Shown piece after piece: positions 47,625 through 57,144 of a DNA stretch of 64,000 nt (position 1 is the first letter of the stretch; the number at the start of each line of letters is the position of its first letter). The position numbers and the translations under genes are program-made. Source of the stretch: Saccharofermentans sp. (lineage in GTDB: Bacteria > Bacillota > Clostridia > Saccharofermentanales > Saccharofermentanaceae); NCBI GenBank assembly GCA_024682215.1, contig JAIKZM010000196.1:1-64000 (forward strand). Reading direction: 5' to 3'. The notes beneath the pieces were generated by a model. The model was not told where the DNA came from and ran no database searches. It was given only the letters and a program-made list of their open reading frames with translations.

Positions 47625-50006
47625 TCAGATCCTCCAGTGGTCGGGGAACAGCATAACATATTCCGGGTTCTCGAGCCTTGAATCTATGAGCAGCGCAAAA
47701 CCTGTGTCTTCCTCGGTCCTGATAACTCGTCCTACGGCCTGAAGTACTTTCTGCCAGCCGGGGAATCTGTATGCGAAAGCGAATCCGTCTCCGAACTTTT
47801 CCGTGTAGTAGTTTAAAAGTATCTGTCTCTCGGGCGTTACCTTCGGTAGTCCCACACCTACGATTATTACGCCTGAAAGCCTGTCTCCGACAAGATCGAT
47901 CCCTTCTCCGAAATGGCCTCCCAATACCGCCGTGCCGATAAGCAGGCCTTTGGAGGCTTCAGCGAAGGATGAAAGGTATTCGGCTTTGTCACGCTCTGTC
48001 ATCTCAGGGAACTGGTTGACTATCCTGCAGGAGTCTTCTCCATTTCCTTTGCCGTCAGCTCCGAGCCTTTGGGAGACAAGCGGCATTATCTGGTTCATGT
48101 ATTCGAAAGAAGGGAAGAAGACCATGTAGTTTCCGGTCATGCCTTCCAATGCCGATACTATCTTTCCGGCAAGCTCGTTCCTGGTCGCATCGCGGTTTTT
48201 GTAAGCCGTGCTGATCCCGGCATCGATCATGATCTCGAGATTCTCTGGCGGGAACGGTGAGGGGAGCTGCAGCGTTGAGGTGTAGTCAGCGTCCCTGCCG
48301 ACAAGGCAGTTCTTGTAATATTCGAAAGGCGAAAGGGTAGCAGAGAAGAATATTACCGGGAGCTTGTCCCTGATTATATTGTCGAGCTTGGATGAGCAGT
48401 CGAGACAGTTTAGCGTGAGCACGATATCAGATCTGTCTTTGCCGATCGTCGTTATGTATGAATTATCGAAATAATGTTCCAGGACCGTCAGAAAATACCT
48501 GGCTTCAAAGAAGAATTTCATGGCAGTCCTTCTGGTCTGGCCCTGTTCGATGCCGTCTAATATGTCACCGAGGCATTTTACCGTGTACCACATCTTGGCG
48601 TAGAGTTTCCTCGGAGGCTGTCTCATCGCTTCCCATCCCTCAGTCCTTATGATCTTGCGTTCTTCGGCTTCCTCGAGCACGGCAAAGCATGAACTGTTGT
48701 TCATGAACATCTGGGATGCGGTTACGAAATACTGCCTGAGCTGGTGGATGAGAGCAGAGATCCTTGCATCCCTGTCCTGAAAATCCTTGATCATCTCGTC
48801 GATAAGGCTCAATGAGAAAGAGGCGGAGAACATGTCCCTGCCGCGGTCGATCATGTTGTGCGCCTCATCAACGAGGATCGCGCATCTCGGTTCGCCGGGG
48901 TCATCAGACATCAGCTTGACCCTGGGGTGGAAGATGTGGTTATAGTCTCCGATGACAACGGTGCAGAATGCCATGGTGTCTATCATGAACTCATGCGGGC
49001 ATATGCCGAAACGGCCGGCTATCTCAGTGACGATATCCGGAGTGATCTCATCCTTCGTAAGGATCTCTTCGAGTGCCGGTTTGAGCTTTCCGTAGTAGTT
49101 TTTTGCTAGCGGGCAGAACTTGGCATCGCATTCGGTCCCGAAAGGGCACATCTTTTCCTTGGACTGAAGGAGTATCGAGCGTATGAGGAGCCCCTTGGAA
49201 CGCATGTCGTTCAGTGCTTTGGAAGCAACTTCACGCGTTGCGGTCTTTGCAGTCAGGTAATATATCTTTTCATATCTTCCGCGCTGCAGGCCTTTAATTG
49301 CAGGGTAGAGAGTTGAGATAGTCTTGCCGATGCCTGTCGGCGCCTCCACAAAGAGCGTGTTGCCGGAAGTAAGCGACAGCAGGGCTTTCTTCATGAACTC
49401 CTTCTGACCGGAGCGGATAACATCGTACGGGAACGTGGCCTGTTTTACGGAAGCGGTCATCTCGCTGCCGTAATCCAAAAGCCGCTTGGCAAAAACTGCA
49501 TATTCCATGCAGACGGATTCAAAGAACGTCTCGGCTTCCTCATAAGACATCGCGTAACTCTCTTCATAAGCCTTAAAAGTGGTTACGGATACGTATCTGA
49601 GTGTCAGAGTGACATCCATGACATTGCTGTTGGAAAAGATATACATTGCGCCGTAAAGCTTGAGCTGTGTCAGATGCTCCGGCCTTACCAGGCTCTTGAA
49701 ACTGTCTCTTGCCGAGTTGAACGACTTGATCTCGAAGATCCTCGGAGCTTTGTTCTTCTCTTCGAGTATGGCATCAAACCGGCCCTGGACACGCAGGTTA
49801 AGACCGGGCTGTCCGTCATAGACCCATGAAAGTGATTCTTCGGTGGTGACGACATCGCCGTATTCCTTCTTCAGCTCCGAAAAGACCTTCTGGTGGAGCC
49901 TTGTGCCCTCGATCCCGCTGACAGACTGGTATGAACCGCCGGCAAGATCGCCCGCACGCGAAACATACTGGGAGAGGGATGTAACTGATACCGAGATTTC
50001 TTTCAT
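47625..50006 (-). CDS. DinG/Rad3(XPD)-like superfamily 2 helicase with N-terminal PD-(D/E)XK-like region and Fe-S cysteines
   Basis: 'EAPTGIGKTISTLYPAIKGL', 'CPFGTECDAKFCPLA', 'ILVDEAHNMIDRG', 'GRVIRTEEDTGFALLID'; N-terminal 'VQGRFDAILEEKNKAPRIFEIKSF'. Confidence 0.88.
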   Translation of the reverse strand: MKEISVSVTSLSQYVSRAGDLAGGSYQSVSGIEGTRLHQKVFSELKKEYGDVVTTEESLSWVYDGQPGLNLRVQGRFDAILEEKNKAPRIFEIKSFNSARDSFKSLVRPEHLTQLKLYGAMYIFSNSNVMDVTLTLRYVSVTTFKAYEESYAMSYEEAETFFESVCMEYAVFAKRLLDYGSEMTASVKQATFPYDVIRSGQKEFMKKALLSLTSGNTLFVEAPTGIGKTISTLYPAIKGLQRGRYEKIYYLTAKTATREVASKALNDMRSKGLLIRSILLQSKEKMCPFGTECDAKFCPLAKNYYGKLKPALEEILTKDEITPDIVTEIAGRFGICPHEFMIDTMAFCTVVIGDYNHIFHPRVKLMSDDPGEPRCAILVDEAHNMIDRGRDMFSASFSLSLIDEMIKDFQDRDARISALIHQLRQYFVTASQMFMNNSSCFAVLEEAEERKIIRTEGWEAMRQPPRKLYAKMWYTVKCLGDILDGIEQGQTRRTAMKFFFEARYFLTVLEHYFDNSYITTIGKDRSDIVLTLNCLDCSSKLDNIIRDKLPVIFFSATLSPFEYYKNCLVGRDADYTSTLQLPSPFPPENLEIMIDAGISTAYKNRDATRNELAGKIVSALEGMTGNYMVFFPSFEYMNQIMPLVSQRLGADGKGNGEDSCRIVNQFPEMTERDKAEYLSSFAEASKGLLIGTAVLGGHFGEGIDLVGDRLSGVIIVGVGLPKVTPERQILLNYYTEKFGDGFAFAYRFPGWQKVLQAVGRVIRTEEDTGFALLIDSRLENPEYVMLFPDHWRI

Positions 50007-50119
50007 AGGTTAATTATATATTTTTTGTGTTTTCATGAAAGGAGAAGACTGAAGGTTGTCCGCTGAGTCAAAAGCCGATATTGAAAAAAGAAAGACGTTG
50101 TTATAGAATTTACGGGCAC

Positions 50120-50206
50120 GCAGATGTGGTGGAATTGGCAGACGCGCTAGCTTCAGGTGCTAGTGAACGCAAGTTCGTGCGGGTTCAAGTCCCGCCATCT
50201 GCACCA
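50120..50206 (+). tRNA. tRNA-Leu (anticodon CAG), CCA encoded
   Basis: GCAGATG...CATCTGC acceptor, CTAGC-TTCAGGT-GCTAG anticodon arm, long variable arm, GGGTTCAAGTCCC T-arm, encoded CCA. Confidence 0.96.
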
Positions 50207-50212
50207 AATTCT

Positions 50213-50260
50213 AGAAACCTTCACACTATTTTGCCGAAATTTGGGGGTTTCTTTTTTTTT
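50213..50260 (+). terminator. Probable tRNA terminator
   Basis: AGAAACC...GGTTTCT stem followed by a T-run. Confidence 0.5.
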
Positions 50261-50313
50261 GCTTATGTGTATACTCAACGCATCTCAAATAAAAATTAGG
50301 GGGAAAGTTTTTT

Positions 50314-51213
50314 ATGCAGAGCATTAAAGTTAAGGTCTTAACGATGTTCATGTCATTGGTTATGGCTGTAGCAGCGTTACCGGCACTCAATTCAAATGCT
50401 GCCACAATCATTTCAGGTAAGTGCGGAGCAAACGCATCTTATGTCCTGTCTGATGACGGTACTTTGAAGATCAATGGTTCAGGTGCTATTGACGAGTACG
50501 TAACATATACTAATGGTCAGACATCAGCACCTTGGTATTCAAAGAGATCCTACATCAAGAGAGTCGTAATCGGTGACGGTATCACACGTCTCGGAAGCAA
50601 CGCTTTCTCATGGTGCACACAGATCGCAGAAGTTCAGTTCAGCAGCCAGAGGAATCTTACTTCCATCGGCACACAGACTTTCTATGAGTGCTATAATCTT
50701 AAGAGCATCACTCTTCCTGCAGGTCTTATCTCTGTAGGCAGAAATGCTTTCGTTTACAGCGGACTTACATCCGTTATCATCCCTAACACGGTTAAGACCA
50801 TCGCTTATGGTGCTTTCGCTAACTGCTACCTTACAAAGGTTTATATTCCTGCAAGCGTTGTAACGATCGGTGACTTTGCTTTCCGCGGCAACAAGCAGAT
50901 GGTTAAGTTCACTGGTGGTGCAGGCGTTGTTACAATCGGTATCCAGGCTTTCGAGCACTGCTGGAAACTGAGCAACTTCGTAATCACATCCAAGAAGCTC
51001 AAGAAGATCGGTAAGGCTTGCTTCCTTTGCGACTCCAAGCTCAAGACTCTCTACATCAAGCAGACAACAAAGCTCACAAAGAAGGGCGTTAAGAACTCTC
51101 TCTACCTCTCTTCCGTAAAGAAGGTTAAGGTTAAGAAGTCCAAGGTTAAGAAGTACAAGAAGTACTTTACTTACAGAAACTGCGCTAAGAGAGGCGTTAA
51201 GGTTAAGAAGTAA
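50314..51213 (+). CDS. Small BspA-type LRR_5 surface protein (299 aa)
   Basis: Signal peptide, LRR_5 repeats, C-terminal 'TKLTKKGVKNSLYLSSVKKVKVKKSKVKKYKKYFTYRNCAKRGVKVKK' shared with the two large proteins. Confidence 0.88.
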   Translation: MQSIKVKVLTMFMSLVMAVAALPALNSNAATIISGKCGANASYVLSDDGTLKINGSGAIDEYVTYTNGQTSAPWYSKRSYIKRVVIGDGITRLGSNAFSWCTQIAEVQFSSQRNLTSIGTQTFYECYNLKSITLPAGLISVGRNAFVYSGLTSVIIPNTVKTIAYGAFANCYLTKVYIPASVVTIGDFAFRGNKQMVKFTGGAGVVTIGIQAFEHCWKLSNFVITSKKLKKIGKACFLCDSKLKTLYIKQTTKLTKKGVKNSLYLSSVKKVKVKKSKVKKYKKYFTYRNCAKRGVKVKK

Positions 51214-51236
51214 TCCTTGATCTGACAAAGAACTCA

Positions 51237-51269
51237 AAGAGGCTGTCTTGCAAGACAGCCTCTTTTTTT
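51237..51269 (+). terminator. Intrinsic terminator
   Basis: AAGAGGCTGTCTTG/CAAGACAGCCTCTTTTTTT. Confidence 0.85.
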
Positions 51270-51321
51270 GTCCGTGGCATTTATTGTTATAATACCCGGT
51301 ATAAACCGCAAAAGGGAAACT

Positions 51322-52155
51322 ATGAACAGTAAGACCTTATATGTAACAGACCTTGACGGAACGCTCATGCATAACGATCTGTCCGTTTCTGATTATTCCG
51401 TCAGCACGATCAATGAACTTGTCGAAAAAGGCATGGCATTTACCTATGCGACTGCGCGTTCGATCAACAGCGCCAGAACGATCACGGGCAGATTGAATCT
51501 GAAACTTCCCGTGATTACCAGGAACGGGGCAGTCCTTGCAGACAATACCACGGGAGCCTGTCTGGAAAAATCCGTTTTTACAAAGGACGAGGTTAAGCTT
51601 TTGAAACAACTGATACCTGAATTGCCCAGGTGCGGCTTTGTCTCATGCTTTTTCGGAGACGAAATGATCAAGGCATATGTTCCGGTTGAGCATACCGTGT
51701 GTTTTCAGGGCTATCTCGATTACTATAAGAACGACCGCGCAAAGACTGAGGTTCCTGATCTCGAATCGATGTTTTGCGGCATCCCGGGGTATGTTACGCT
51801 CATCAGTTCCAAAGAAGACCTTGACCCGATCCATGAAAGAGTCAGATCTTATCCCGGCTGGGAATGCATATTCCAGAAAGATATCTATAGAGATGAATAC
51901 TGGCTTGAGATATGCCCTCAGAACTGCACTAAGGCCAAAGCGGTCTTGAAGCTCAAGGAGGAGTACGGCTTTGATAAGGTTGTCGTTTTCGGTGACTCAG
52001 TCAATGACATACCGATGTTTAACGCGGCCGACGAGGCCTATGCCGTATCCAACGCTATCGAAGAGGTGAAAAAGGCCGCAACAGAAGTTATAGGCAGTAA
52101 TGAGGAGGATGCGGTAGCGCAGTTTCTCAGGAGCCGCCTTGAAGAAAGCGACTGA
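51322..52155 (+). CDS. Cof-type HAD-superfamily hydrolase
   Basis: 'LYVTDLDGTLMHNDLSVSDYSVSTINELVEKGMAFTYATARS', 'VVVFGDSVNDIPMFNAADEAYAVSNAIEEVKKAATEVIGSNEEDAVAQFL'. ATG at 51322. Confidence 0.9.
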   Translation: MNSKTLYVTDLDGTLMHNDLSVSDYSVSTINELVEKGMAFTYATARSINSARTITGRLNLKLPVITRNGAVLADNTTGACLEKSVFTKDEVKLLKQLIPELPRCGFVSCFFGDEMIKAYVPVEHTVCFQGYLDYYKNDRAKTEVPDLESMFCGIPGYVTLISSKEDLDPIHERVRSYPGWECIFQKDIYRDEYWLEICPQNCTKAKAVLKLKEEYGFDKVVVFGDSVNDIPMFNAADEAYAVSNAIEEVKKAATEVIGSNEEDAVAQFLRSRLEESD

Positions 52156-52228
52156 CAACTCATGCTCTTAACCTGTATAATGGAAACAGGATTCAGACGG
52201 CTTAAGAAACATTTTATTAGGAGTCAGG

Positions 52229-52798
52229 ATGGCGAAAAAGACGAATGCTGTGTTAGGGCTTGCAATAATCGCACTGTTTCTGGTCCATATCATCTATGAG
52301 ATCTTTGCTTATCTGACTTTTTATTACAATCCCGTCGTAACCAAGCTGATCGCTTATTCTACTCTTGGAGCAGTTGCACTTCACGTTCTCATGAGTGTTT
52401 ATATCGTTTTCTTCGTTCATGACAGGGGAAACGGCATGAAATATCCGGCATTAAACGCCAGGACTGTGATCCAGCGCGTAAGTGCCGTCATCATGACTCT
52501 CCTCATGATCGTTCACATGAATACATTTAGCCTTCTGTCCGCGAACGCAAAGACCAACAGGTCTTTGTTTGTTCTTATACTGATCGTTCAGATCTTCTTT
52601 TATGCATCAGTGCTCCTGCATGTGGCAGTGTCCGCCGGAAATGCGCTGATAACTCTAGGACTTGTCACTTCCGGTAAGACCAGAAAGAAAATAGACATAG
52701 CAGTCTGGACAGTCTGCACCGTTTTGTTCCTGGCTGCCTCGGTCATCGTCGTTAAGACTCAGATAGCTATGTTCCTTGGCCAGGGAGGTGCATCATGA
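52229..52798 (+). CDS. Succinate dehydrogenase/fumarate reductase cytochrome-b-like membrane anchor
   Basis: Five TM helices with His residues in the TMs ('FLVHIIYE','VALHVLMS','MIVHMNTF','LLHVAVSAG'); overlaps the flavoprotein gene by 4 nt. Confidence 0.72.
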   Translation: MAKKTNAVLGLAIIALFLVHIIYEIFAYLTFYYNPVVTKLIAYSTLGAVALHVLMSVYIVFFVHDRGNGMKYPALNARTVIQRVSAVIMTLLMIVHMNTFSLLSANAKTNRSLFVLILIVQIFFYASVLLHVAVSAGNALITLGLVTSGKTRKKIDIAVWTVCTVLFLAASVIVVKTQIAMFLGQGGAS

Positions 52799-54420
52799 GC
52801 AGGGTGCTTATCATCGGCAGCGGAATATCCGGAATTGCCTGTGCGATAGAGGCCGCTTCCAAAGGATCAAAGGTGATCCTTGTTTCACCGTTCCCCTCGG
52901 AAAGGTCGCAGTCTGTACTTGCGGCCGGCGGGATCAATGCGGTCATGGATACGGAAAGCGGTGACAGCATTGAACGGCATATCGAAGATACCCTCAAAGG
53001 AGGATGCTTCATCGCTGGTGAAAAAGCTGTCAGAGGCCTTTGCAGTGCGGCTCCCGACATCGTCGGATGGCTGGAGAGCCTGGGTACGGTCTTCAGCAGG
53101 GATAAGAACGGAAAGATCGCAACCCGCGCGTTCGGCGGGCAGAGCTTCCCGAGGACTCATTATGCGGGAACATCAACCGGCAAACAGATAGTAACTGCGC
53201 TTGTCATGGAGGCGAGAAGGCTCGAAGGCATGGGCTTGATCGAAAGACGTTATTGGACTGACTTCCATTCAGGTCTTATAAGAGACGGGATATGCTATGG
53301 CGCAATGCTCTACAATGAGGCAAAAAGGACTGTGGAAGCCGTTGCCGCGGATGCCGTCGTAATAGCATCAGGCGGCCAGAACGCGCTTTTCGGGAAGACA
53401 ACGGGCTCAACGCAGTGCGACGGATATGCTATAGGAAAACTGTTTATGCAGGGGGCGGAACTCAAGAACCTTGAGTTCATACAGTATCATCCTACGACGA
53501 TCGTTACCGACCAGAAGAAGATGCTCGTTTCGGAGGCTGCAAGAGGCGAAGGCGGCAGGCTATTCTATGATGAAGACGGGAAGAGGGTCTACTTCATGGA
53601 AGACATGTACGGTCCCAAAGGCAATCTCATGCCGCGAGACATTGTTTCCAGGTGTATTCACGAGACCGGAAGGCAGGTGTACCTCGATGTCACATTCCTC
53701 GGAAAAGACAAGATACTTAAACGCATTCCTGAAATATATGAACTGTGCTTGAAATATAAGAATCTCGACATAACCCGCGTTCCAATCCCGGTCGTCCCGT
53801 CAGTTCATTTTTTCATGGGCGGACTCGCCGTGGATCTTAAGCACAGGACTAACATTAAGAACCTTTATGCGGTTGGCGAATGCGCCTCGATGTATCACGG
53901 CGCGAACAGGCTCGGAGGCAATTCGCTCCTTGCGGCGATATACAGCGGAAAGATAGCGGCTCAGACACTTTGCGGAACAAAGACCGATTCACCGGACTGG
54001 TCTGAAGAAGTCAAAACAGAAAATGAGAAGCTTGAACTTAAAAGGAGATCCGAAAGCAGATTCCCGGTCATGTATGTAAGGGGGCTTCTTGCCGACACCG
54101 TAAATGGTTCTTTGGGCATCGTCAGGGAGAAGAACGGGCTTCTTAACGGCATTTCATCCGTCGAATACTATATGAGTATTGCAGATAAGATCAATTACGA
54201 CAGGTCGGAACTAGAATATTTCAACTACAGTCTTGAAGGCATACTTTCGCTTGCAAAGGCGGTTCTCATTTCTGCTGAAAGCAGATGCGAGAGCAGGGGA
54301 TCGCATCTGAGGAGCGATTACCCTGAAAAGTCTGACGGATGCATGGCGGCAACGGTCATCAGTTATGAGGGCGGTGCTTATAAGACCAGATTGGTCAAAG
54401 AGGACGATTATGAAGGTTAA
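52795..54420 (+). CDS. Succinate dehydrogenase/fumarate reductase flavoprotein subunit
   Basis: 'VLIIGSGISGIACAIEAASKGSKVILVS', 'FIQYHPTTIV', 'LMPRDIVSRCIHETGRQVYLDVT', 'VHFFMGGLAVDLKHRTNIKNLYAVGECAS.YHGANRLGGNSLL'. Confidence 0.9.
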   Translation: MSRVLIIGSGISGIACAIEAASKGSKVILVSPFPSERSQSVLAAGGINAVMDTESGDSIERHIEDTLKGGCFIAGEKAVRGLCSAAPDIVGWLESLGTVFSRDKNGKIATRAFGGQSFPRTHYAGTSTGKQIVTALVMEARRLEGMGLIERRYWTDFHSGLIRDGICYGAMLYNEAKRTVEAVAADAVVIASGGQNALFGKTTGSTQCDGYAIGKLFMQGAELKNLEFIQYHPTTIVTDQKKMLVSEAARGEGGRLFYDEDGKRVYFMEDMYGPKGNLMPRDIVSRCIHETGRQVYLDVTFLGKDKILKRIPEIYELCLKYKNLDITRVPIPVVPSVHFFMGGLAVDLKHRTNIKNLYAVGECASMYHGANRLGGNSLLAAIYSGKIAAQTLCGTKTDSPDWSEEVKTENEKLELKRRSESRFPVMYVRGLLADTVNGSLGIVREKNGLLNGISSVEYYMSIADKINYDRSELEYFNYSLEGILSLAKAVLISAESRCESRGSHLRSDYPEKSDGCMAATVISYEGGAYKTRLVKEDDYEG

Positions 54421-55087
54421 GATATTGAGGCAGCAGCATCCGGGCGCGAAACCCTACTGGCAGACGTTTGAGTACGAAGGTGACACTGGCGCCTCAATAG
54501 CTGCTGTTCTGGACAGCATTAATTACAGGGATGATATCGTAGATTCGGACGGAAATCCGACTGACAGGATATCCTGGGAATGTTCGTGCGTTCAGGGCAT
54601 GTGCGGTGCTTGCGCGATGGTTATCAACGGTGTTCCTGCGCTGGCCTGCGACACTTTCGTTAAAGATCTCAAAGGCAGCTTCATCACGATAGAACCGCTC
54701 AGGAAATTTCCTGTCATCAGCGATCTTGTGGTTGACCGCGGGATCATACAGGAAAACCTCAGGAAGATAAATGCGTTCATAGGTGAATATCATAAAGAGA
54801 ACGAGAAGGACCATGAACTTGAATACCAGATAGGCAGATGCCTCAAGTGCGGACTTTGTCTTGAAGCCTGCCCGAACTATGTGAAGGGCGATAACTTCTA
54901 CGGTCCGCTGTTTGCAAATGACAGTTTCTTCGTCATGTCGCGCAGCAAGGGAGACTCGAAGCAGATAAAGAAGGATTACGGCGAGCATTTTGCCAAGGGC
55001 TGTTCCAAATCCCTGGCATGCGAAAAGGTATGTCCCGTGAATATACCTACGCTGGCTTCGATCGCAAAAATGAACAGAGGCAAATGA
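54410..55087 (+). CDS. Succinate dehydrogenase/fumarate reductase iron-sulfur subunit
   Basis: 2Fe-2S 'WECSCVQGMCGACAMVINGVPALAC'; cluster motifs 'CLKCGLCLEACP' and 'CSKSLACEKVCPVNIP'. ATG at 54410 overlaps the flavoprotein gene. Confidence 0.88.
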   Translation: MKVKILRQQHPGAKPYWQTFEYEGDTGASIAAVLDSINYRDDIVDSDGNPTDRISWECSCVQGMCGACAMVINGVPALACDTFVKDLKGSFITIEPLRKFPVISDLVVDRGIIQENLRKINAFIGEYHKENEKDHELEYQIGRCLKCGLCLEACPNYVKGDNFYGPLFANDSFFVMSRSKGDSKQIKKDYGEHFAKGCSKSLACEKVCPVNIPTLASIAKMNRGK

Positions 55088-55145
55088 TATAATTAAAAAA
55101 GGGTCGCTCCGGTTACCCGCGTCTTTTTGCAGGAGGGAATGAAAC

Positions 55146-56270
55146 ATGGAAAAGTCTAAAGTGTATTTCACTGATTTCAGAACCGGTCTGGGAGTGCCGC
55201 TCACATTAAAACTGCAAAAGCTCATTAAGCTGGCGGGTATCGGAAATATCGATTTCGAGAACAAATTCGTTGCCATAAAGATGCATTTCGGTGAACTCGG
55301 AAACCTTGCATATTTAAGGCCTAACTATGCCAAGGCGGTAGCGGATGTGGTCAAAGAGAACGGCGGAATGCCTTTCCTTACGGACTGCAACACTTTATAT
55401 CCCGGAAGCAGAAAACACGCGCTCGAACACATGGACTGCGCTAACATCAACGGATTCAACACGGTTACGACAGGCTGCCAGATAATCATCGCTGACGGTC
55501 TGCGCGGCACCGATGACATAATCGTTCCGGTACCTAACGGCGAATACTGCAAAGAGGCTTACATCGGCCGCGCCGTCATGGATGCCGATGTGTTCATTTC
55601 GCTTACGCATTTCAAAGGCCATGAACAGGCGGGTTTCGGCGGAGCCATTAAGAACATCGGAATGGGGTGCGGTTCGCGCGCCGGAAAGATGCAGCAGCAT
55701 CAGAGCGGTCATCCGCATGTTATCTATGACAGCTGCAGAGGCTGCAGAAGATGTGCGAAAGAGTGCGGCTCCGATGCGATCTACTATGAAGCAGGCAAGG
55801 CCTGGATCGATCCGGACAAGTGTAAGGGATGCGGACGTTGTATCGGTGCATGCGCTTTTGACGCCATCGAGAATGACAACTGGAATGCCGCTTCTCTCCT
55901 GGGATGCAAGATGGCCGAATATACCGCGGCTGTAATAAGCGGCAGGCCGAATTTCCATATATCGCTTATCACGGATGTTTCGCCGAACTGTGACTGTCAC
56001 GGCGAAAACGACGCTCCGATCCTTCCTGACATCGGTATGCTCGCATCATTTGATCCCGTTGCGCTCGATCAGGCATGCGTTGACCTGTGTTCCCATGCGG
56101 AACCTGTCAGAAACAGCCAGCTCGGTGATAATATGTCGCATCCTGATTTCCACGATCACGGCGATCACTGGCACAACAGCAATCCGAATGTTTCATGGGC
56201 TGAGACTCTTGAACACGCCGAGAAGATCGGTATCGGAACCCGTGAATATGAACTGGTCTCAATGAAATAA
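55146..56270 (+). CDS. DUF362 domain protein with 2x[4Fe-4S] ferredoxin motifs
   Basis: 'VAIKMHFGELGNLAYLRP', 'CRGCRRCAKECGSDAIYY', 'CKGCGRCIGACAFDAIE'. Confidence 0.88.
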   Translation: MEKSKVYFTDFRTGLGVPLTLKLQKLIKLAGIGNIDFENKFVAIKMHFGELGNLAYLRPNYAKAVADVVKENGGMPFLTDCNTLYPGSRKHALEHMDCANINGFNTVTTGCQIIIADGLRGTDDIIVPVPNGEYCKEAYIGRAVMDADVFISLTHFKGHEQAGFGGAIKNIGMGCGSRAGKMQQHQSGHPHVIYDSCRGCRRCAKECGSDAIYYEAGKAWIDPDKCKGCGRCIGACAFDAIENDNWNAASLLGCKMAEYTAAVISGRPNFHISLITDVSPNCDCHGENDAPILPDIGMLASFDPVALDQACVDLCSHAEPVRNSQLGDNMSHPDFHDHGDHWHNSNPNVSWAETLEHAEKIGIGTREYELVSMK

Positions 56271-56298
56271 AAAACCAAAAGCGGCAGGGGGCAGAATT

Positions 56299-57144
56299 AT
56301 GAAAGCCGTGTTAGCCGGAGCTTACGGCAATCTCGGAGCCGATATCTTCAGGACACTGACAGAACAGGGACATGAAGTGACCGCGCTCGACATGATGCAA
56401 AGAGATATCGGTATTGATTCGGGTTTTAAGTTCATCAAGGTCGATGTTACCGATCCGAAGACCCTGGAAGGCGTCTGCGACGGCGCGGATATCGTGATCA
56501 CAACGGTAGGACTTACAAAAGGCTCCGCAACTGTAAGCAATTACGACATTGATTATCAGGGCAATCTCAATCTGCTCAGCGAGGCGAAAAAGGCCGGGGT
56601 AAAGAACTTTGTATATATCTCCGTGATCAAGGCGGACACGGCTCCGGATGTTCCGATGGTACATGCGAAGTATCTTTTCGAGGAGGAACTCAAAAAGAGC
56701 GGCCTGACTTATGTCATTCACCGTCCGACCGGCTATTTCTACGACATCATAAAAGTCTTCAGGCCCATGATCGAAAAGGGCAAGGTAACTCTGCTTGGCA
56801 AGGAACCCGTCTATGCAAACATCGTTTCGACTGAGGATTTTGCAAAGTTCATAGTTGAACACATGACCGATGAGAACAAAACGTATTCTGTCGGAGGGAA
56901 AGAAAAGTATTCATATGAAGAGATCGCCAGGATGTGCTTTGAGGCAGCAGGCAAAGAGCCTGTGATAAAGAGGGCGTCACCCGGAATATTCGATATGCTG
57001 GCCTGGATCAACAAACTGAAGAAGAACGGCAAGGAAGCCATAATCAAGTTCTCTAAATGGACTCTGACGCATGACATGGTCGGTGACACCATAGCAGGCG
57101 GCATGAGCTTTGCAGAGTACATCAAAAAGAGCTTTTCAAAATGA
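56299..57144 (+). CDS. NmrA-like/atypical SDR NAD(P)-binding protein
   Basis: 'MKAVLAGAYGNLGADIFRTLTEQGHEVTALD...VKNFVYISVIKAD...YLFEEELKKSGLTYVIHRPTGYF'. Confidence 0.82.
   Translation: MKAVLAGAYGNLGADIFRTLTEQGHEVTALDMMQRDIGIDSGFKFIKVDVTDPKTLEGVCDGADIVITTVGLTKGSATVSNYDIDYQGNLNLLSEAKKAGVKNFVYISVIKADTAPDVPMVHAKYLFEEELKKSGLTYVIHRPTGYFYDIIKVFRPMIEKGKVTLLGKEPVYANIVSTEDFAKFIVEHMTDENKTYSVGGKEKYSYEEIARMCFEAAGKEPVIKRASPGIFDMLAWINKLKKNGKEAIIKFSKWTLTHDMVGDTIAGGMSFAEYIKKSFSK

Noticed and set aside
50100-50260. tRNA-Leu as an integration site for a mobile element
   Set aside because: No integrase gene and no duplicated tRNA 3' end were noticed downstream; the following gene is another LRR protein like those elsewhere in the window.
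54494-55276. 260-aa minus-strand ORF
   Set aside because: Antisense to the Fe-S subunit and DUF362 genes; no recognisable motifs.
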